A DNA stretch of 64,000 nt from Thalassotalea sp. Sam97 (GCF_041379765.1 NZ_CP166919.1:2852001-2916000); one strand, 5' to 3'; positions 29,242 to 40,370 are shown, counted from the stretch's first letter. Notes: generated by a model from the letters alone, not told the origin. A program made the numbers and translations.

Positions 29242-30159
29242 ATGAACGTTCGGGCTATCGCTTTTTACAGGTTAATCTTGATGTTTTGTATATCGACACC
29301 AGCGGCCGCACAAGAGCAAGTATCGAAAGAGCTACAAGTGATCAATACACTTGCTGAAGTAATAAAACCTGGCGGCATTTTAATGTCGGTGCTGCTCTTT
29401 GTTGTGGTGTGGATTGTGCTTAAAGTGATGAAGTCTATCGTTAATGATTTAAGCGAGGTATTTGCCGAAAAAAGACTGTTATTACAAAAAGCGTTAGTGT
29501 TTTTCCAGTTTCTCATTTATTTTTTTGCGATCTCTGCCTCGGTATTGTTGAGTTTTGAATTTAGCAAAGAGTTATTGGCGATTTTAGGGGGGACACTTGC
29601 CGTTGCCGTAGGCTTTGCCATGAAGGACCTTGCTGCCTCAGTAGTTGCTGGCATTATCATCATGTTTGATCGACCTTTTCAGGTGGGTGATAGAGTTCAA
29701 TTTGGCGGTGAGTACGGTGATATTAATGCTATAGGCTTGCGTTCTGTAAAGATGACAACCTTAGATGATAACGTTGTAACCATTCCCAATAATATCTTTC
29801 TCAATGAGCTTACCTCATGCGGTAACTACGGCGAATTGGATATGCAAGTTGCCATATCATTTCATATTGGCGTTGAGGAAGACTTAGCCAAAGCACAAGA
29901 TATTATTCGCGAATGTGCCGCATTGAGTAAATTTACCTATTTAAATAAACCCATTAATGTAATTATCAGCCAAGTTGTTACCAATCAATTTATTGCCTAC
30001 AAACTTACCTTAAAAGTTTATGTCCTCGACACTAAATACGAAAAAGCCCTTGAGACAGATATTACTCTTCGCGTTAATGAGCAATTTCGTGAAGCAAGTA
30101 TCAAGGCGCCGACGCTACATATTACCAACCAACTTATGCGAATACCGAGCAAATCTTAA
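29242..30159 (+). CDS. MscS-family mechanosensitive channel
   Basis: 305-aa MscS channel with an N-terminal signal-like helix (residues 1-22, ending PAAAQ), then two or three membrane helices. The pore helix contains GGTLAVAVGFAMKDLAAS, with the alternating Gly/Ala pattern of gated MscS pores. The beta domain has FQVGDRVQFGGEYGDI and VTIPNNIFLN. TAGGAG 5 nt upstream fixes the ATG at 29242; an in-frame start at 29179 would overlap the ATPase. It directly follows the ATPase, 8 nt from its stop, implying co-expression. torE follows 46 nt later, possibly on the same transcript. Confidence 0.9.
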   Translation: MNVRAIAFYRLILMFCISTPAAAQEQVSKELQVINTLAEVIKPGGILMSVLLFVVVWIVLKVMKSIVNDLSEVFAEKRLLLQKALVFFQFLIYFFAISASVLLSFEFSKELLAILGGTLAVAVGFAMKDLAASVVAGIIIMFDRPFQVGDRVQFGGEYGDINAIGLRSVKMTTLDDNVVTIPNNIFLNELTSCGNYGELDMQVAISFHIGVEEDLAKAQDIIRECAALSKFTYLNKPINVIISQVVTNQFIAYKLTLKVYVLDTKYEKALETDITLRVNEQFREASIKAPTLHITNQLMRIPSKS

Positions 30160-30205
30160 ATTTTCACTATACTTATAAGCACTCATTTTCTGCTGGGGTA
30201 TCGTT

Positions 30206-30391
30206 GTGAGCGAATCAAATTTAAGTTCCACTGACACCGAAGAGGATAGTGCAACCAAAGTCAAAGAGTTTAAGGCCTTCATGTTCATTATTCTGTTTTT
30301 TTTCCCTATTTTATTAACCGTTGTGTTTGGCGCCTACGGATTTATTGTTTGGATGTTACAGGCAACGCTTGGTCCTCCTGGGCATGGCTAA
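30206..30391 (+). CDS. torE: TorE/NapE-family small membrane protein
   Basis: 61-aa protein with one transmembrane helix (about residues 27-50, PILLTVVFGAYGFIVWMLQ) after an acidic cytoplasmic N-terminus, ending GPPGHG. KVKEFKAF plus the YGFIVW helix is the NapE/TorE signature, and its place in front of torC matches the torECAD layout of Shewanella. Its biochemical role is unknown; it is thought to assist the membrane cytochrome. The start is GTG at 30206, with GGGGTA as a possible ribosome site. Confidence 0.88.
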   Translation: MSESNLSSTDTEEDSATKVKEFKAFMFIILFFFPILLTVVFGAYGFIVWMLQATLGPPGHG

Positions 30392-30399
30392 CAGACAGT

Positions 30400-30409
30400 T
30401 AGTTCATAT
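30400..30409 (+). promoter_or_regulatory. Possible TorR (tor box) site between torE and torC
   Basis: TAGTTCATAT matches 8 of 10 positions of the E. coli tor box CTGTTCATAT. It lies 18 bp before the torC start, downstream of torE, and only one clear copy is visible. No torS, torT or torR gene lies in this window. A chance match is quite possible. Confidence 0.3.
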
Positions 30410-30427
30410 TCATCACGGGAGCGAAAC

Positions 30428-31609
30428 ATGCTTAAGTCAGTAAAAGAGTTTTTATCTATTTGTAAAAAGCCCAGCGCCTATTTTAGCTTGGGTACCCTCG
30501 CCTTTGGTGGCTTCATCGCTGGTATTTTGTTTTGGGGTGGCTTTAATACGGCACTGGAAGCAACCAACACAGAAGAATTCTGCATCAGTTGTCATGAAAT
30601 GGAAGATAACGTTTATCAAGAGCTTAAAGAAACAGTTCATTGGAAAAATCATTCTGGGGTTCGAGCAACATGTCCCGATTGCCACGTCCCTCACAACTGG
30701 ACCGATAAAATGGCACGCAAAATGAAGGCATCTAAAGAAGTCTGGGGCACGGTATTTGGTACCATCGACACCCGCGAAAAGTTTTTAGCAAAGCGAGCAG
30801 AGTTGGCACAACATGAGTGGGATCGGCTAACCGCGAATAACTCGTTAGAGTGTAAAAATTGTCACGACTACGCATCTATGGACTTTGACACCATGAGCGA
30901 ACGTGCGCGAGTTCAAATGAAAATGGCCGCAGAGCGCGATCAAAGTTGTATTGACTGTCATAAAGGCATTGCCCATGAATTACCCGATAGCGTACTAGCC
31001 AACGAAGGCGCCTTAGCTGAGCTCGAAGCCATGTCTACATCACGATTCAATGAGGGCGAAAGTTATTACAGCGTACGTCAATTACCACTGTATCAAGATA
31101 AAGCATTACAAATCAGTGCTGGTCAACTCAATGCAGCAACGAAAGTGACTGTGCTGGAAAAAAGTGGCGAAGCTTTAAAAGTAAAACTCGATGTCTGGCG
31201 AAAAAACAAAGGCTTTGGTCGCATCATGTTTGAAGACTTTTCGCTCAATATAAACAATGGCTACTTAACGCCTGAAGTAGCAAAAAGCGAACAATTTGTT
31301 ACCGCAACGGGCGACGAAGTGGAAGACGACCTGACTGGTTTACCATGGCAGAAAATAGAGGTTACAACATGGATGCGCGCGGGTTCACTGGCAACATCAA
31401 CCGATGATTTATGGCAATTTGCTAAAACAACCTATGACAAGAACTGTTCTACATGTCACTCGCAACCTGCAGTCAACCACTTTGACGCCAACACCTGGCC
31501 CGGCATGTTTAACGGGATGCTGTCGTTTGTAAACTTAGACGGCGACACTCAAGCTCTGGTGCTCAAGTACCTGCAAAAGCACTCATCGACGTTTAATAAA
31601 GACCATTAA
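30428..31609 (+). CDS. torC: Pentaheme c-type cytochrome TorC
   Basis: Membrane-anchored NapC/NirT-type quinol dehydrogenase that passes electrons from menaquinol to TorA in the periplasm. 393 aa with an N-terminal anchor helix (about residues 15-38). Five CxxCH haem sites: CISCH near 53, CPDCH near 82, CKNCH near 142, CIDCH near 175 and CSTCH near 341. The last belongs to the TorC-specific C-terminal monohaem domain. Ribosome site GGGAG precedes the ATG. Third from last gene of torECAD. Confidence 0.95.
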   Translation: MLKSVKEFLSICKKPSAYFSLGTLAFGGFIAGILFWGGFNTALEATNTEEFCISCHEMEDNVYQELKETVHWKNHSGVRATCPDCHVPHNWTDKMARKMKASKEVWGTVFGTIDTREKFLAKRAELAQHEWDRLTANNSLECKNCHDYASMDFDTMSERARVQMKMAAERDQSCIDCHKGIAHELPDSVLANEGALAELEAMSTSRFNEGESYYSVRQLPLYQDKALQISAGQLNAATKVTVLEKSGEALKVKLDVWRKNKGFGRIMFEDFSLNINNGYLTPEVAKSEQFVTATGDEVEDDLTGLPWQKIEVTTWMRAGSLATSTDDLWQFAKTTYDKNCSTCHSQPAVNHFDANTWPGMFNGMLSFVNLDGDTQALVLKYLQKHSSTFNKDH

Positions 31610-31623
31610 TGAGGGAGCGAACC

Positions 31624-34098
31624 ATGAGCATTTCAAGACGCACATTTTTAAAGGGTCTGTTAGTAACCAGTACCGCTTCGTTAGTTGGACCAAGTTTACT
31701 TGCCGCGGCTAAATCAGTCGCTGCAGAAGCTAGTAATAAAAACGGTGTTTGGAAAGTGTCCGGATCACATTGGGGCGCTTTTAGAGCAAGAGTTTTAGCT
31801 GGCACAGTACAAGAGATAAAACCGTTTGATTTAGATAAATACCCTACCGACATGCTCAAAGGCATTAAAGGGATCATTTACAGCCCTTCGCGGATCCGTT
31901 ACCCCATGGTACGTTACGATTATTACCTTAAACGCCATAAAAGTGATACCAGTCAGCGGGGCGACTTCCGCTTTATTCGGGTTACCTGGGATGAAGCCAT
32001 CGATATGCTTTATCAAGAGCTTGAACGTATACAAACCACTTATGGGCCTTCGGGTTTATATGCTGGTCATACAGGGTGGAGACAAACGGGCCAAGTGCAC
32101 AGCTGTGGTAATCATATGTTTCGTGCCGTAGCCATGCACGGCAACTTTGTTCGCAAAGTTGGCGACTATTCAACTGGCGCGGGACAAACCATTTTACCCT
32201 ATGTGATGGGCTCTACCGAAGTCTACGCGCAAGGCACCTCGTGGGAAAATATTTTAGATAACAGTGAGATTGTAGTCTTATGGGCTAATGATCTTTATAA
32301 GACACTGCAAGTAGGTTGGAATTGTGAAACACATGAATCGTATGCTTACCTTGAACAATTAAAACAAAAAATTGCCGATAAAAAGATCCGCGTGATCGCC
32401 ATCGATCCAGTGAAAAGTAAATCGCAGAATTACCTTAATTGCGAACACCAATATGTGAATCCGCAAACTGACGTCGCCTTAATGCTGGGCATGGCCCATC
32501 ATCTGTATACAAATGATTTATACAATAAAGAATTCCTCAACACCTATACACTCGGCTTTGATAAGTTTCTACCTTATTTACTTGGTGAAAAGGACGGCAT
32601 CGCCAAAACCCCTGACTGGGCAGCATCCATTTGCGGTATTGACGCTGAGAGCATCAAAACCCTTGCAAGTGACATGGCAGCCAAACGTACTCAAATCATG
32701 TTTGGCTGGTGTATACAGCGCCAACAGCACGGTGAGCAACCGTATTGGATGGGCGCGGTATTCGCAGCGATGCTTGGCTACATCGGTTTGCCCGGGGGCG
32801 GTGTCAGCTATGGTCACCACTATTCGGGCATTGGCGTATCTTCAACAGGTGCAGCGGGGCCAGGTGCCTTTCCAGGCATCCCTGATTCAGAAGACGACAT
32901 AAAGCATAAGAGTAACGATTTTAAAGGCGCAAGTTCTGTAATCCCCGTTGCTAGATGGATTGACATGTTACTTAATCCTGGCCAAACCATTGACGCCAAT
33001 GGTTCAAAAGTGACATTCCCTGATGTACGGATGGCGATGTTTTCAGGTAATAACCCTTGGCATCACCATCAAGACAAAAATAAGATGAAAAAGGCATTTC
33101 GTAAGCTCGAAACCGTTGTCGCGATTGACTTTTCATGGAATGCTACTTGCCGCTTTGCAGACATTGTTCTACCAGCCTGTACGCAGTATGAACGTAACGA
33201 CATTGATCTCTATGGTAGTTACTCAGGTCGTGGCGTTATCGCTATGCACAAGTTAGTTGATCCACTTTATCAATCTAAAACAGACTTTGAGATATTTACC
33301 ATGTTCTGTAAACGCATGGGAACAGACCGTAAATACACACAAAATAGAGACGAAATGGAATGGGTCAAGTACCTGTACAACGGTTGTGTCGAAGCAAATA
33401 AAGGTAAATTTGACATGCCTGCATTTGATGAGTTTTGGCAAAAAGGTGTAGTTGACTTCGGTACCGGCGCTTTATGGACTCGACTCGCTGATTTTCGCGA
33501 AGATCCAGAGCTAAACTCACTTGGCACACCATCAGGATTTATCGAAATTTTTTCTCGTAAGATTGAACGGTTTGGGTACGATGATTGCCCTGGTCACCCC
33601 ATTTGGATGGAAAAAGCAGAGCGCTCTCATGGCGGTCCAGGATCTGACAAATATTCACTGGGCTTACAGTCATGTCATCCTGATAAGCGTTTACACTCAC
33701 AGATGTGCGAGTCGACCGATTTTCGTAATACCTACACCGTACAAGGTAGAGAGCCAGTATTTATTAACCCTGAAGACGCTAAATCGCGAAATATCCAAAA
33801 CGGAGATTTAGTGCGTGTATATAACGACCGGGGACAACTCATCGCTGGCGCAGTCATCGACGCCAATTACCCACCAGGCTTAATTCGTATTCAAGAGGGA
33901 GCATGGTATGGTCCTCTAGATGAAAAGATAGGTTCTATTGATACTTACGGCGACCCAAACACACTGACAATGGATATTGGCACGTCAAAGCTAGCGCAAG
34001 CATGTAGCGCCTTCACTTGTTTAGTTGAGATTGAAAAATTCAAAGGGGATGCCCCCGCAGTAACCGCGTTTAATCAGCCTACGGAGATAACGGAATGA
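31624..34098 (+). CDS. torA: Trimethylamine-N-oxide reductase, catalytic subunit
   Basis: Periplasmic molybdopterin-guanine-dinucleotide enzyme reducing TMAO to trimethylamine as terminal electron acceptor in anaerobic respiration. 824 aa with a Tat signal peptide, SRRTFLKG at residues 4-11 and a cleavage region ending SVAAEA. The DMSO/TMAO reductase fold is recognisable from GHTGWRQTGQVHSCGNHMF, YSTGAGQTILPYV and the C-terminal MGD-binding region. An in-frame ATG at 31609 overlaps the torC stop, but the start at 31624, behind GAGGGAG, gives the proper Tat n-region. Its stop overlaps torD by 4 bp. Confidence 0.95.
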   Translation: MSISRRTFLKGLLVTSTASLVGPSLLAAAKSVAAEASNKNGVWKVSGSHWGAFRARVLAGTVQEIKPFDLDKYPTDMLKGIKGIIYSPSRIRYPMVRYDYYLKRHKSDTSQRGDFRFIRVTWDEAIDMLYQELERIQTTYGPSGLYAGHTGWRQTGQVHSCGNHMFRAVAMHGNFVRKVGDYSTGAGQTILPYVMGSTEVYAQGTSWENILDNSEIVVLWANDLYKTLQVGWNCETHESYAYLEQLKQKIADKKIRVIAIDPVKSKSQNYLNCEHQYVNPQTDVALMLGMAHHLYTNDLYNKEFLNTYTLGFDKFLPYLLGEKDGIAKTPDWAASICGIDAESIKTLASDMAAKRTQIMFGWCIQRQQHGEQPYWMGAVFAAMLGYIGLPGGGVSYGHHYSGIGVSSTGAAGPGAFPGIPDSEDDIKHKSNDFKGASSVIPVARWIDMLLNPGQTIDANGSKVTFPDVRMAMFSGNNPWHHHQDKNKMKKAFRKLETVVAIDFSWNATCRFADIVLPACTQYERNDIDLYGSYSGRGVIAMHKLVDPLYQSKTDFEIFTMFCKRMGTDRKYTQNRDEMEWVKYLYNGCVEANKGKFDMPAFDEFWQKGVVDFGTGALWTRLADFREDPELNSLGTPSGFIEIFSRKIERFGYDDCPGHPIWMEKAERSHGGPGSDKYSLGLQSCHPDKRLHSQMCESTDFRNTYTVQGREPVFINPEDAKSRNIQNGDLVRVYNDRGQLIAGAVIDANYPPGLIRIQEGAWYGPLDEKIGSIDTYGDPNTLTMDIGTSKLAQACSAFTCLVEIEKFKGDAPAVTAFNQPTEITE

Positions 34099-34739
34099 CC
34101 GAAGCCCACTTGGTTGAGATCAGAGCCAGTATATATTGGTGGTTTGCCACCTTATTAAGTAAAGAGTTAACACAAAGCCAATTTACTGGATATGCAAATA
34201 GCGAAGGAGCTAATTTACTCAACCAACTAGCACTGGAGCCTATGCTGAGAAAAGACGTCGACGCAATCAAACAGTCGTTGGCTAAACTTAACCTGCACAA
34301 ACACCCTTACCTTGAGTGTAAAGCAGAGTTTAGCCAACTCTTTCTGATGGACAATAAAACGGGCGCGCCACCATATGCGTCGATCTATTTATCAGAGCAA
34401 GAGTTAATGTTCCAACAAGCACACAATGAAATGGTTGCATTGCTAAAACAGCAAGGATTGGCGATCGTCGATGAGTTTAATGAACCTGCAGATCATATAG
34501 CCATCCAACTGGACTATTTAGGAAACTTGGTTTTAGCAACATTACAAGCCAGCGATAGCAGGCAGGTTTGCAAACAGCAGTTGGATTTTATCGAGAATAA
34601 AATTCTTATTTGGTTACCTTTATTTCTCGCAAGAATGACTCGCATTAACAATTCTGGTTTTTATCAAAACATTTGCCAGCTGTTACATAGTTATTTATTA
34701 CTTGAAGTAGAATTGTTGCGTGATAATATAAAAGCGTAA
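34095..34739 (+). CDS. torD: TorA-specific maturation chaperone TorD
   Basis: Cytoplasmic chaperone of the TorD/DmsD (NarJ-like) family. It binds the TorA Tat signal peptide and helps cofactor insertion before export. 214 aa, largely alpha-helical; ASIYWWFATLLSKEL at the N-terminus and GAPPYASIYLSEQ near residue 92 are family stretches. The start overlaps the torA stop (ATGA), so the two are translationally coupled. It closes the torECAD operon; no clear terminator follows within 100 bp. Confidence 0.93.
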   Translation: MTEAHLVEIRASIYWWFATLLSKELTQSQFTGYANSEGANLLNQLALEPMLRKDVDAIKQSLAKLNLHKHPYLECKAEFSQLFLMDNKTGAPPYASIYLSEQELMFQQAHNEMVALLKQQGLAIVDEFNEPADHIAIQLDYLGNLVLATLQASDSRQVCKQQLDFIENKILIWLPLFLARMTRINNSGFYQNICQLLHSYLLLEVELLRDNIKA

Positions 34740-34958
34740 CGTATCTAATTTTGCGTTCTGTCATCCTATATTTAATGCGGAGCTTGTTTGGGTGGAGCTA
34801 CGGCTCATTACCGAAGGAGTTGCGTTTTAAAGCGGGGTGACGGAGTGCAAACCTTCCTATTGATCAAATCATAACGCAACTATAGTCATTTGACAGTCGT
34901 GTTCTGGCAGTGTTACCAAGCAAATGTGCGACGCTACGATTAACCCGAATTGAGATTA

Positions 34959-35122
34959 ATACCAATTACACTAAGTTTGTGCCCAACTCAGAGTTAGGGC
35001 AGAGGTTCAGTTACAACATAGATTTCATTGATATAGTCATTCTGTATTAATGAAATATAGGGCCGTAAATGGGCCTCTGATAAACTCCCTACGGGTGAGC
35101 AATAACTTGATGTGATTGGTAT
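34959..35122. repeat. MITE-like inverted-repeat element, ATACCAAT ends
   Basis: 164-bp stretch bounded by ATACCAAT (34959-34966) and ATTGGTAT (35115-35122). The next 20 or so bases inside each end also match in inverted orientation at roughly three of four positions (for example CTAAGTT against TCAAGTT). No open frame. It looks like a short non-autonomous element or dispersed repeat, but copy number cannot be judged from one window. Confidence 0.5.
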
Positions 35123-35262
35123 AAGTTAAAATGTGCCATGTCAGATTTCATGTCGTTGGATGTAACCTCGTAGTACTAATGAGACGGCAAGATTGAATAG
35201 CACCGATTGGGAAAAATCTGCATAATGCACAGCCATTATTTAAATTTTCACCTGCCGGTTAT

Positions 35263-35276
35263 GTCCATGGATGGAC
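35263..35276. repeat. Mini-hairpin GTCCAT-GG-ATGGAC
   Basis: A 14-bp palindrome with 6-bp arms and a GG loop, in the rRNA-operon tail copy to the left of the IS. It belongs to a three-member set with 36729-36742 and 36755-36768. Confidence 0.6.
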
Positions 35277-35348
35277 GGTATGACGATGTTTCATGGAGAG
35301 AAAAACATCGTGAACCTACGCAGTAGGTCGAGCAATGCCTTAAACGAG

Positions 35349-35376
35349 AAAAGCCCGTTCAAAGGAACGGGCTTTT
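35349..35376 (-). terminator. rRNA-operon terminator, distal (duplicate) copy
   Basis: Perfect 12-bp stem AAAAGCCCGTTC/GAACGGGCTTTT with a 4-nt loop. It is nearly identical to the proximal copy at 36819-36846 and is now separated from the rRNA operon by the IS insertion. Confidence 0.85.
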
Positions 35377-35385
35377 CGGAATTGG

Positions 35386-36705
35386 CATACCGTCCCACTA
35401 AAGTGTGTCCCACTAGACAAATAAAAAAGTCTCTCTTAGTTTAGTTGAAAGTTTCGACCAAAAAACAATCAACAACAAACGGAGAGAGACTATGACTAAT
35501 TTAACGCTGAATAGTAAGCAAATTCAAGCAGCATTAGATTCTTTAATCCAAAAGCCAGGTGGTCTAAATCAGGTATTAGAGCTCGCCCTTAATTCATTTA
35601 TGAAAGCTGAGCGAACGGAATACCTAAGATCTTCTCAAGGTAACAAAGGCAATGGCTATAGACCTGTGGCAGGCTTAGGTATAGGTGATGCTCTATCTTT
35701 ACAGGTACCTCGTGATCGATTAAATCAATTCAAGCCTTGGATCCTCAATGTCATGAAAGAGCAAAGCGATACACTGAACGAACTTTGTTTTGAGCTTTAT
35801 GCCAAGGGGCTTACAACTCGAGAAATTGAATCAATAACTGAATCTATCTATGGCCAACAGCTCACTCGAAGCGCCGTATCGCGCATTACTAAGAGCCTAT
35901 ATGAGGAAATGGAAGACTTCAGAAAACAGAAGTTATGCGATTATTACCCCATCATTTATCTCGATGCGACATTTATCAAAACAAAGCGTGAAACGGTTTC
36001 TAGCGAAGCCTACTATATCGTTTTAGCGGTAAAGCACGACATGACTCGTGAAGTGATTGGTATTTACAATGCACCGACCGAATCAGCAGCCAATTGGGAT
36101 GACATCTTGTTAGATTTAAAGGAGCGTGGCCTCAAGCAAATCGACCTTGCTGTGATTGATAACCTATCGGGCTTAGATTCGGCCATTGAACGGCATTATC
36201 AATGTAAAATTCAAAAGTGCGTCTTACATATGAAACGCAACATCTTAAAAAAAGTGAAGAAGTCTCATCGTGGTGAAGTCGCTGATGATTTGAGGTTTGT
36301 CTTTAATTTAGATGATCAATCAGATGACCGTGAAGAACTTATGATCCGCGCTCGGTGGTTATATGAGAAGTGGGGTAAGAGATATTCTAACTTTAAGATG
36401 TTTATTGATAAGCCGTACTTGCAGTATTACGCCACATACTTGGACTTTGAGCCGATCATCCGCAATATGATTTATACTACCAACTGGATTGAACGATTAA
36501 ATAAATCATTCAAACGAACGTTAAAAATAAGGAATTCCATGCCAAGTGTTGATTCTGTATTAACCATTCTAAGTAAGGTAGCACTGGATATGAATAAAAC
36601 GACTTACCAATACCCGATAAGTCGCTTTGAGAAAAGTAACTTGTTTAACTAGGTAATTTGAAACTGAAATTAAAATAAGAGAGACACACTTTCTGGGACG
36701 GTACC
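35386..36705 (+). mobile_element. IS256-family insertion sequence with 8-bp target duplication
   Basis: 1320-bp element. The left end (35386, CATACCGTCCCACTAAAGTG) and the right end read inward (GGTACCGTCCCAGAAAGTG) form imperfect terminal inverted repeats sharing TACCGTCCCA and AAAGTGTGTC. The direct repeat GGAATTGG flanks it exactly (35378-35385 and 36706-36713), an 8-bp target duplication as expected for IS256. One intact transposase gene fills the interior. The perfect target duplication suggests recent insertion. Confidence 0.93.
35492..36652 (+). CDS. IS256-family (mutator type) transposase
   Basis: 386-aa DDE transposase of the IS256 family (transposase_mut). The catalytic residues are likely the Asp in IYLDATF (about residue 159), the Asp in AVIDNLSG (about 223) and the Glu in TNWIERLN (about 335). 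The C-terminal RLNKSFKRTLKIRNSMPS matches the family. Full length and uninterrupted, so potentially active. AGAGAG upstream of the ATG is a good ribosome site. The sole gene of the element. Confidence 0.95.
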   Translation: MTNLTLNSKQIQAALDSLIQKPGGLNQVLELALNSFMKAERTEYLRSSQGNKGNGYRPVAGLGIGDALSLQVPRDRLNQFKPWILNVMKEQSDTLNELCFELYAKGLTTREIESITESIYGQQLTRSAVSRITKSLYEEMEDFRKQKLCDYYPIIYLDATFIKTKRETVSSEAYYIVLAVKHDMTREVIGIYNAPTESAANWDDILLDLKERGLKQIDLAVIDNLSGLDSAIERHYQCKIQKCVLHMKRNILKKVKKSHRGEVADDLRFVFNLDDQSDDREELMIRARWLYEKWGKRYSNFKMFIDKPYLQYYATYLDFEPIIRNMIYTTNWIERLNKSFKRTLKIRNSMPSVDSVLTILSKVALDMNKTTYQYPISRFEKSNLFN

Positions 36706-36713
36706 GGAATTGG

Positions 36714-36727
36714 AAGCCTGGCGATGA
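36714..36727 (-). pseudogene. 5S rRNA 3'-end remnant
   Basis: The 14 bases after the right IS target repeat are identical to the 3' end of the intact 5S gene (36856-36869). In both places they follow the same terminator and GGAATTGG sequence; the 5S match then stops abruptly. This is best explained as the scar of a second 5S copy lost by deletion. Confidence 0.6.
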
Positions 36728-36728
36728 T

Positions 36729-36742
36729 GTACATGGATGTAC
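36729..36742. repeat. Mini-hairpin GTACAT-GG-ATGTAC
   Basis: A 14-bp palindrome with the same GG loop as its relatives at 35263 and 36755. Only the third base pair of the stem differs (A-T here). Confidence 0.6.
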
Positions 36743-36754
36743 AAATGCAAATAG

Positions 36755-36768
36755 GTTCATGGATGAAC
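36755..36768. repeat. Mini-hairpin GTTCAT-GG-ATGAAC
   Basis: Third member of the mini-hairpin set (T-A at the variable pair), 12 nt after the second, between the 5S remnant and the proximal rRNA terminator. Confidence 0.6.
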
Positions 36769-36816
36769 GTTTTCTATTTGTGACCTACGTAGTAGGTCGA
36801 GCCAATACCTTAAACG

Positions 36817-36846
36817 AAAAAAGCCCGTTCAAACGAACGGGCTTTT
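36817..36846 (-). terminator. rRNA-operon terminator, proximal copy
   Basis: Perfect 12-bp stem AAAAGCCCGTTC/GAACGGGCTTTT with an AAAC loop and a T run on the minus strand, 11 nt beyond the 5S 3' end. Confidence 0.92.
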
Positions 36847-36856
36847 CGGAATTGGA

Positions 36857-36972
36857 AGCCTGGCGATGACCTACTCTCACATGGGAACTCCCACACTACC
36901 ATCGGCGCTACTTCGTTTCACTTCTGAGTTCGGCATGGGTTCAGGTGGTTCCAAAGTGCTATTGTCGCCAGA
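36857..36972 (-). rRNA. rrf: 5S ribosomal RNA
   Basis: On the minus strand the sequence runs from TCTGGCGACAATAGCAC through CCCATGCCGAACTCAGAAG and CGCCGATGGTAGTGTGGG to ATCGCCAGGC. This is the full 5S consensus with pairing ends, about 116 nt. Last gene of the rRNA operon. Ends are approximate by a base or two. Confidence 0.96.
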
Positions 36973-37004
36973 CAAAAAACTTTTATAAATTCGGAAATCT
37001 GATA

Positions 37005-37089
37005 TTTAACTTTTTCTTTCAATATGAATGCTTGAACTATTTCATGTCAGACCATATACACCTGAGGAAAACCTCTTGGGTGTTGTATG
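37005..37089 (-). other. 23S trailer strand of the RNase III processing stem
   Basis: The 23S-5S spacer is complementary to the 23S leader at about 39966-40070 over several blocks (TAACCATACAAC, GTCTGACATG, GCATTCATA, TTGAAAGAAA). The pre-rRNA can therefore fold a long bulged stem bringing the 23S ends together, as in the E. coli processing stems. Confidence 0.65.
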
Positions 37090-39969
<2,880 letters not shown>

Positions 39970-40186
39970 TACAACCCCAAAAAGTTTCGAGTGATTCGGT
40001 GACAAAACCGAACCCAAATGTATGTCTGACATGTTCACGCATTCATAAGAATGTCTTGAAAGAAATTGATTTATAAAAATCAATTTTTGAAGAATTTCTT
40101 CTTCGTTTTGGTATTTCATATGTTAATGAAGAACTACGCGACATAGTCTTCTATGAAATACCGGGTTTAATATCAGCTTTCCAAAT

Positions 40187-40198
40187 TTTTAAAGAACA
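40187..40198 (-). promoter_or_regulatory. Spacer boxA antitermination site
   Basis: On the minus strand TGTTCTTTAAAAATTTGGAAA closely matches the E. coli 16S-23S spacer boxA (TGCTCTTTAAAAATCTGG). It lies between tRNA-Ile and 23S, the usual place for Nus-factor loading. Confidence 0.75.
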
Positions 40199-40259
40199 GT
40201 GAGTTAAAAACTCAAACATAAACGTCAACGCTTATGTTTGAGTTCTTTGAGAAGTAAAA

Positions 40260-40336
<77 letters not shown>

Positions 40337-40370
40337 ACTACATAGGTATGTCTACCAAAGTTTCAGTAAA

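Larger units (their letters stand above)
34740..35385. other. Non-coding region between torD and the IS256 element
   Basis: About 650 bp without a supported gene. It holds a repeat-like inverted-repeat element (34959-35122), a GTCCAT-type mini-hairpin (35263-35276), a second hairpin (ACGATGTTT/AAACATCGT near 35280-35310) and an rRNA-operon terminator copy (35349-35376). The last 120 bp duplicate the tail of the rRNA operon found on the other side of the IS. Confidence 0.7.

Noticed and set aside
35160..35200. TAGTACTAATGAG resembling the 3' end of 23S rRNA in plus orientation
   Set aside because: The match is only about a dozen bases and the flanking sequence does not fit; taken as coincidence.
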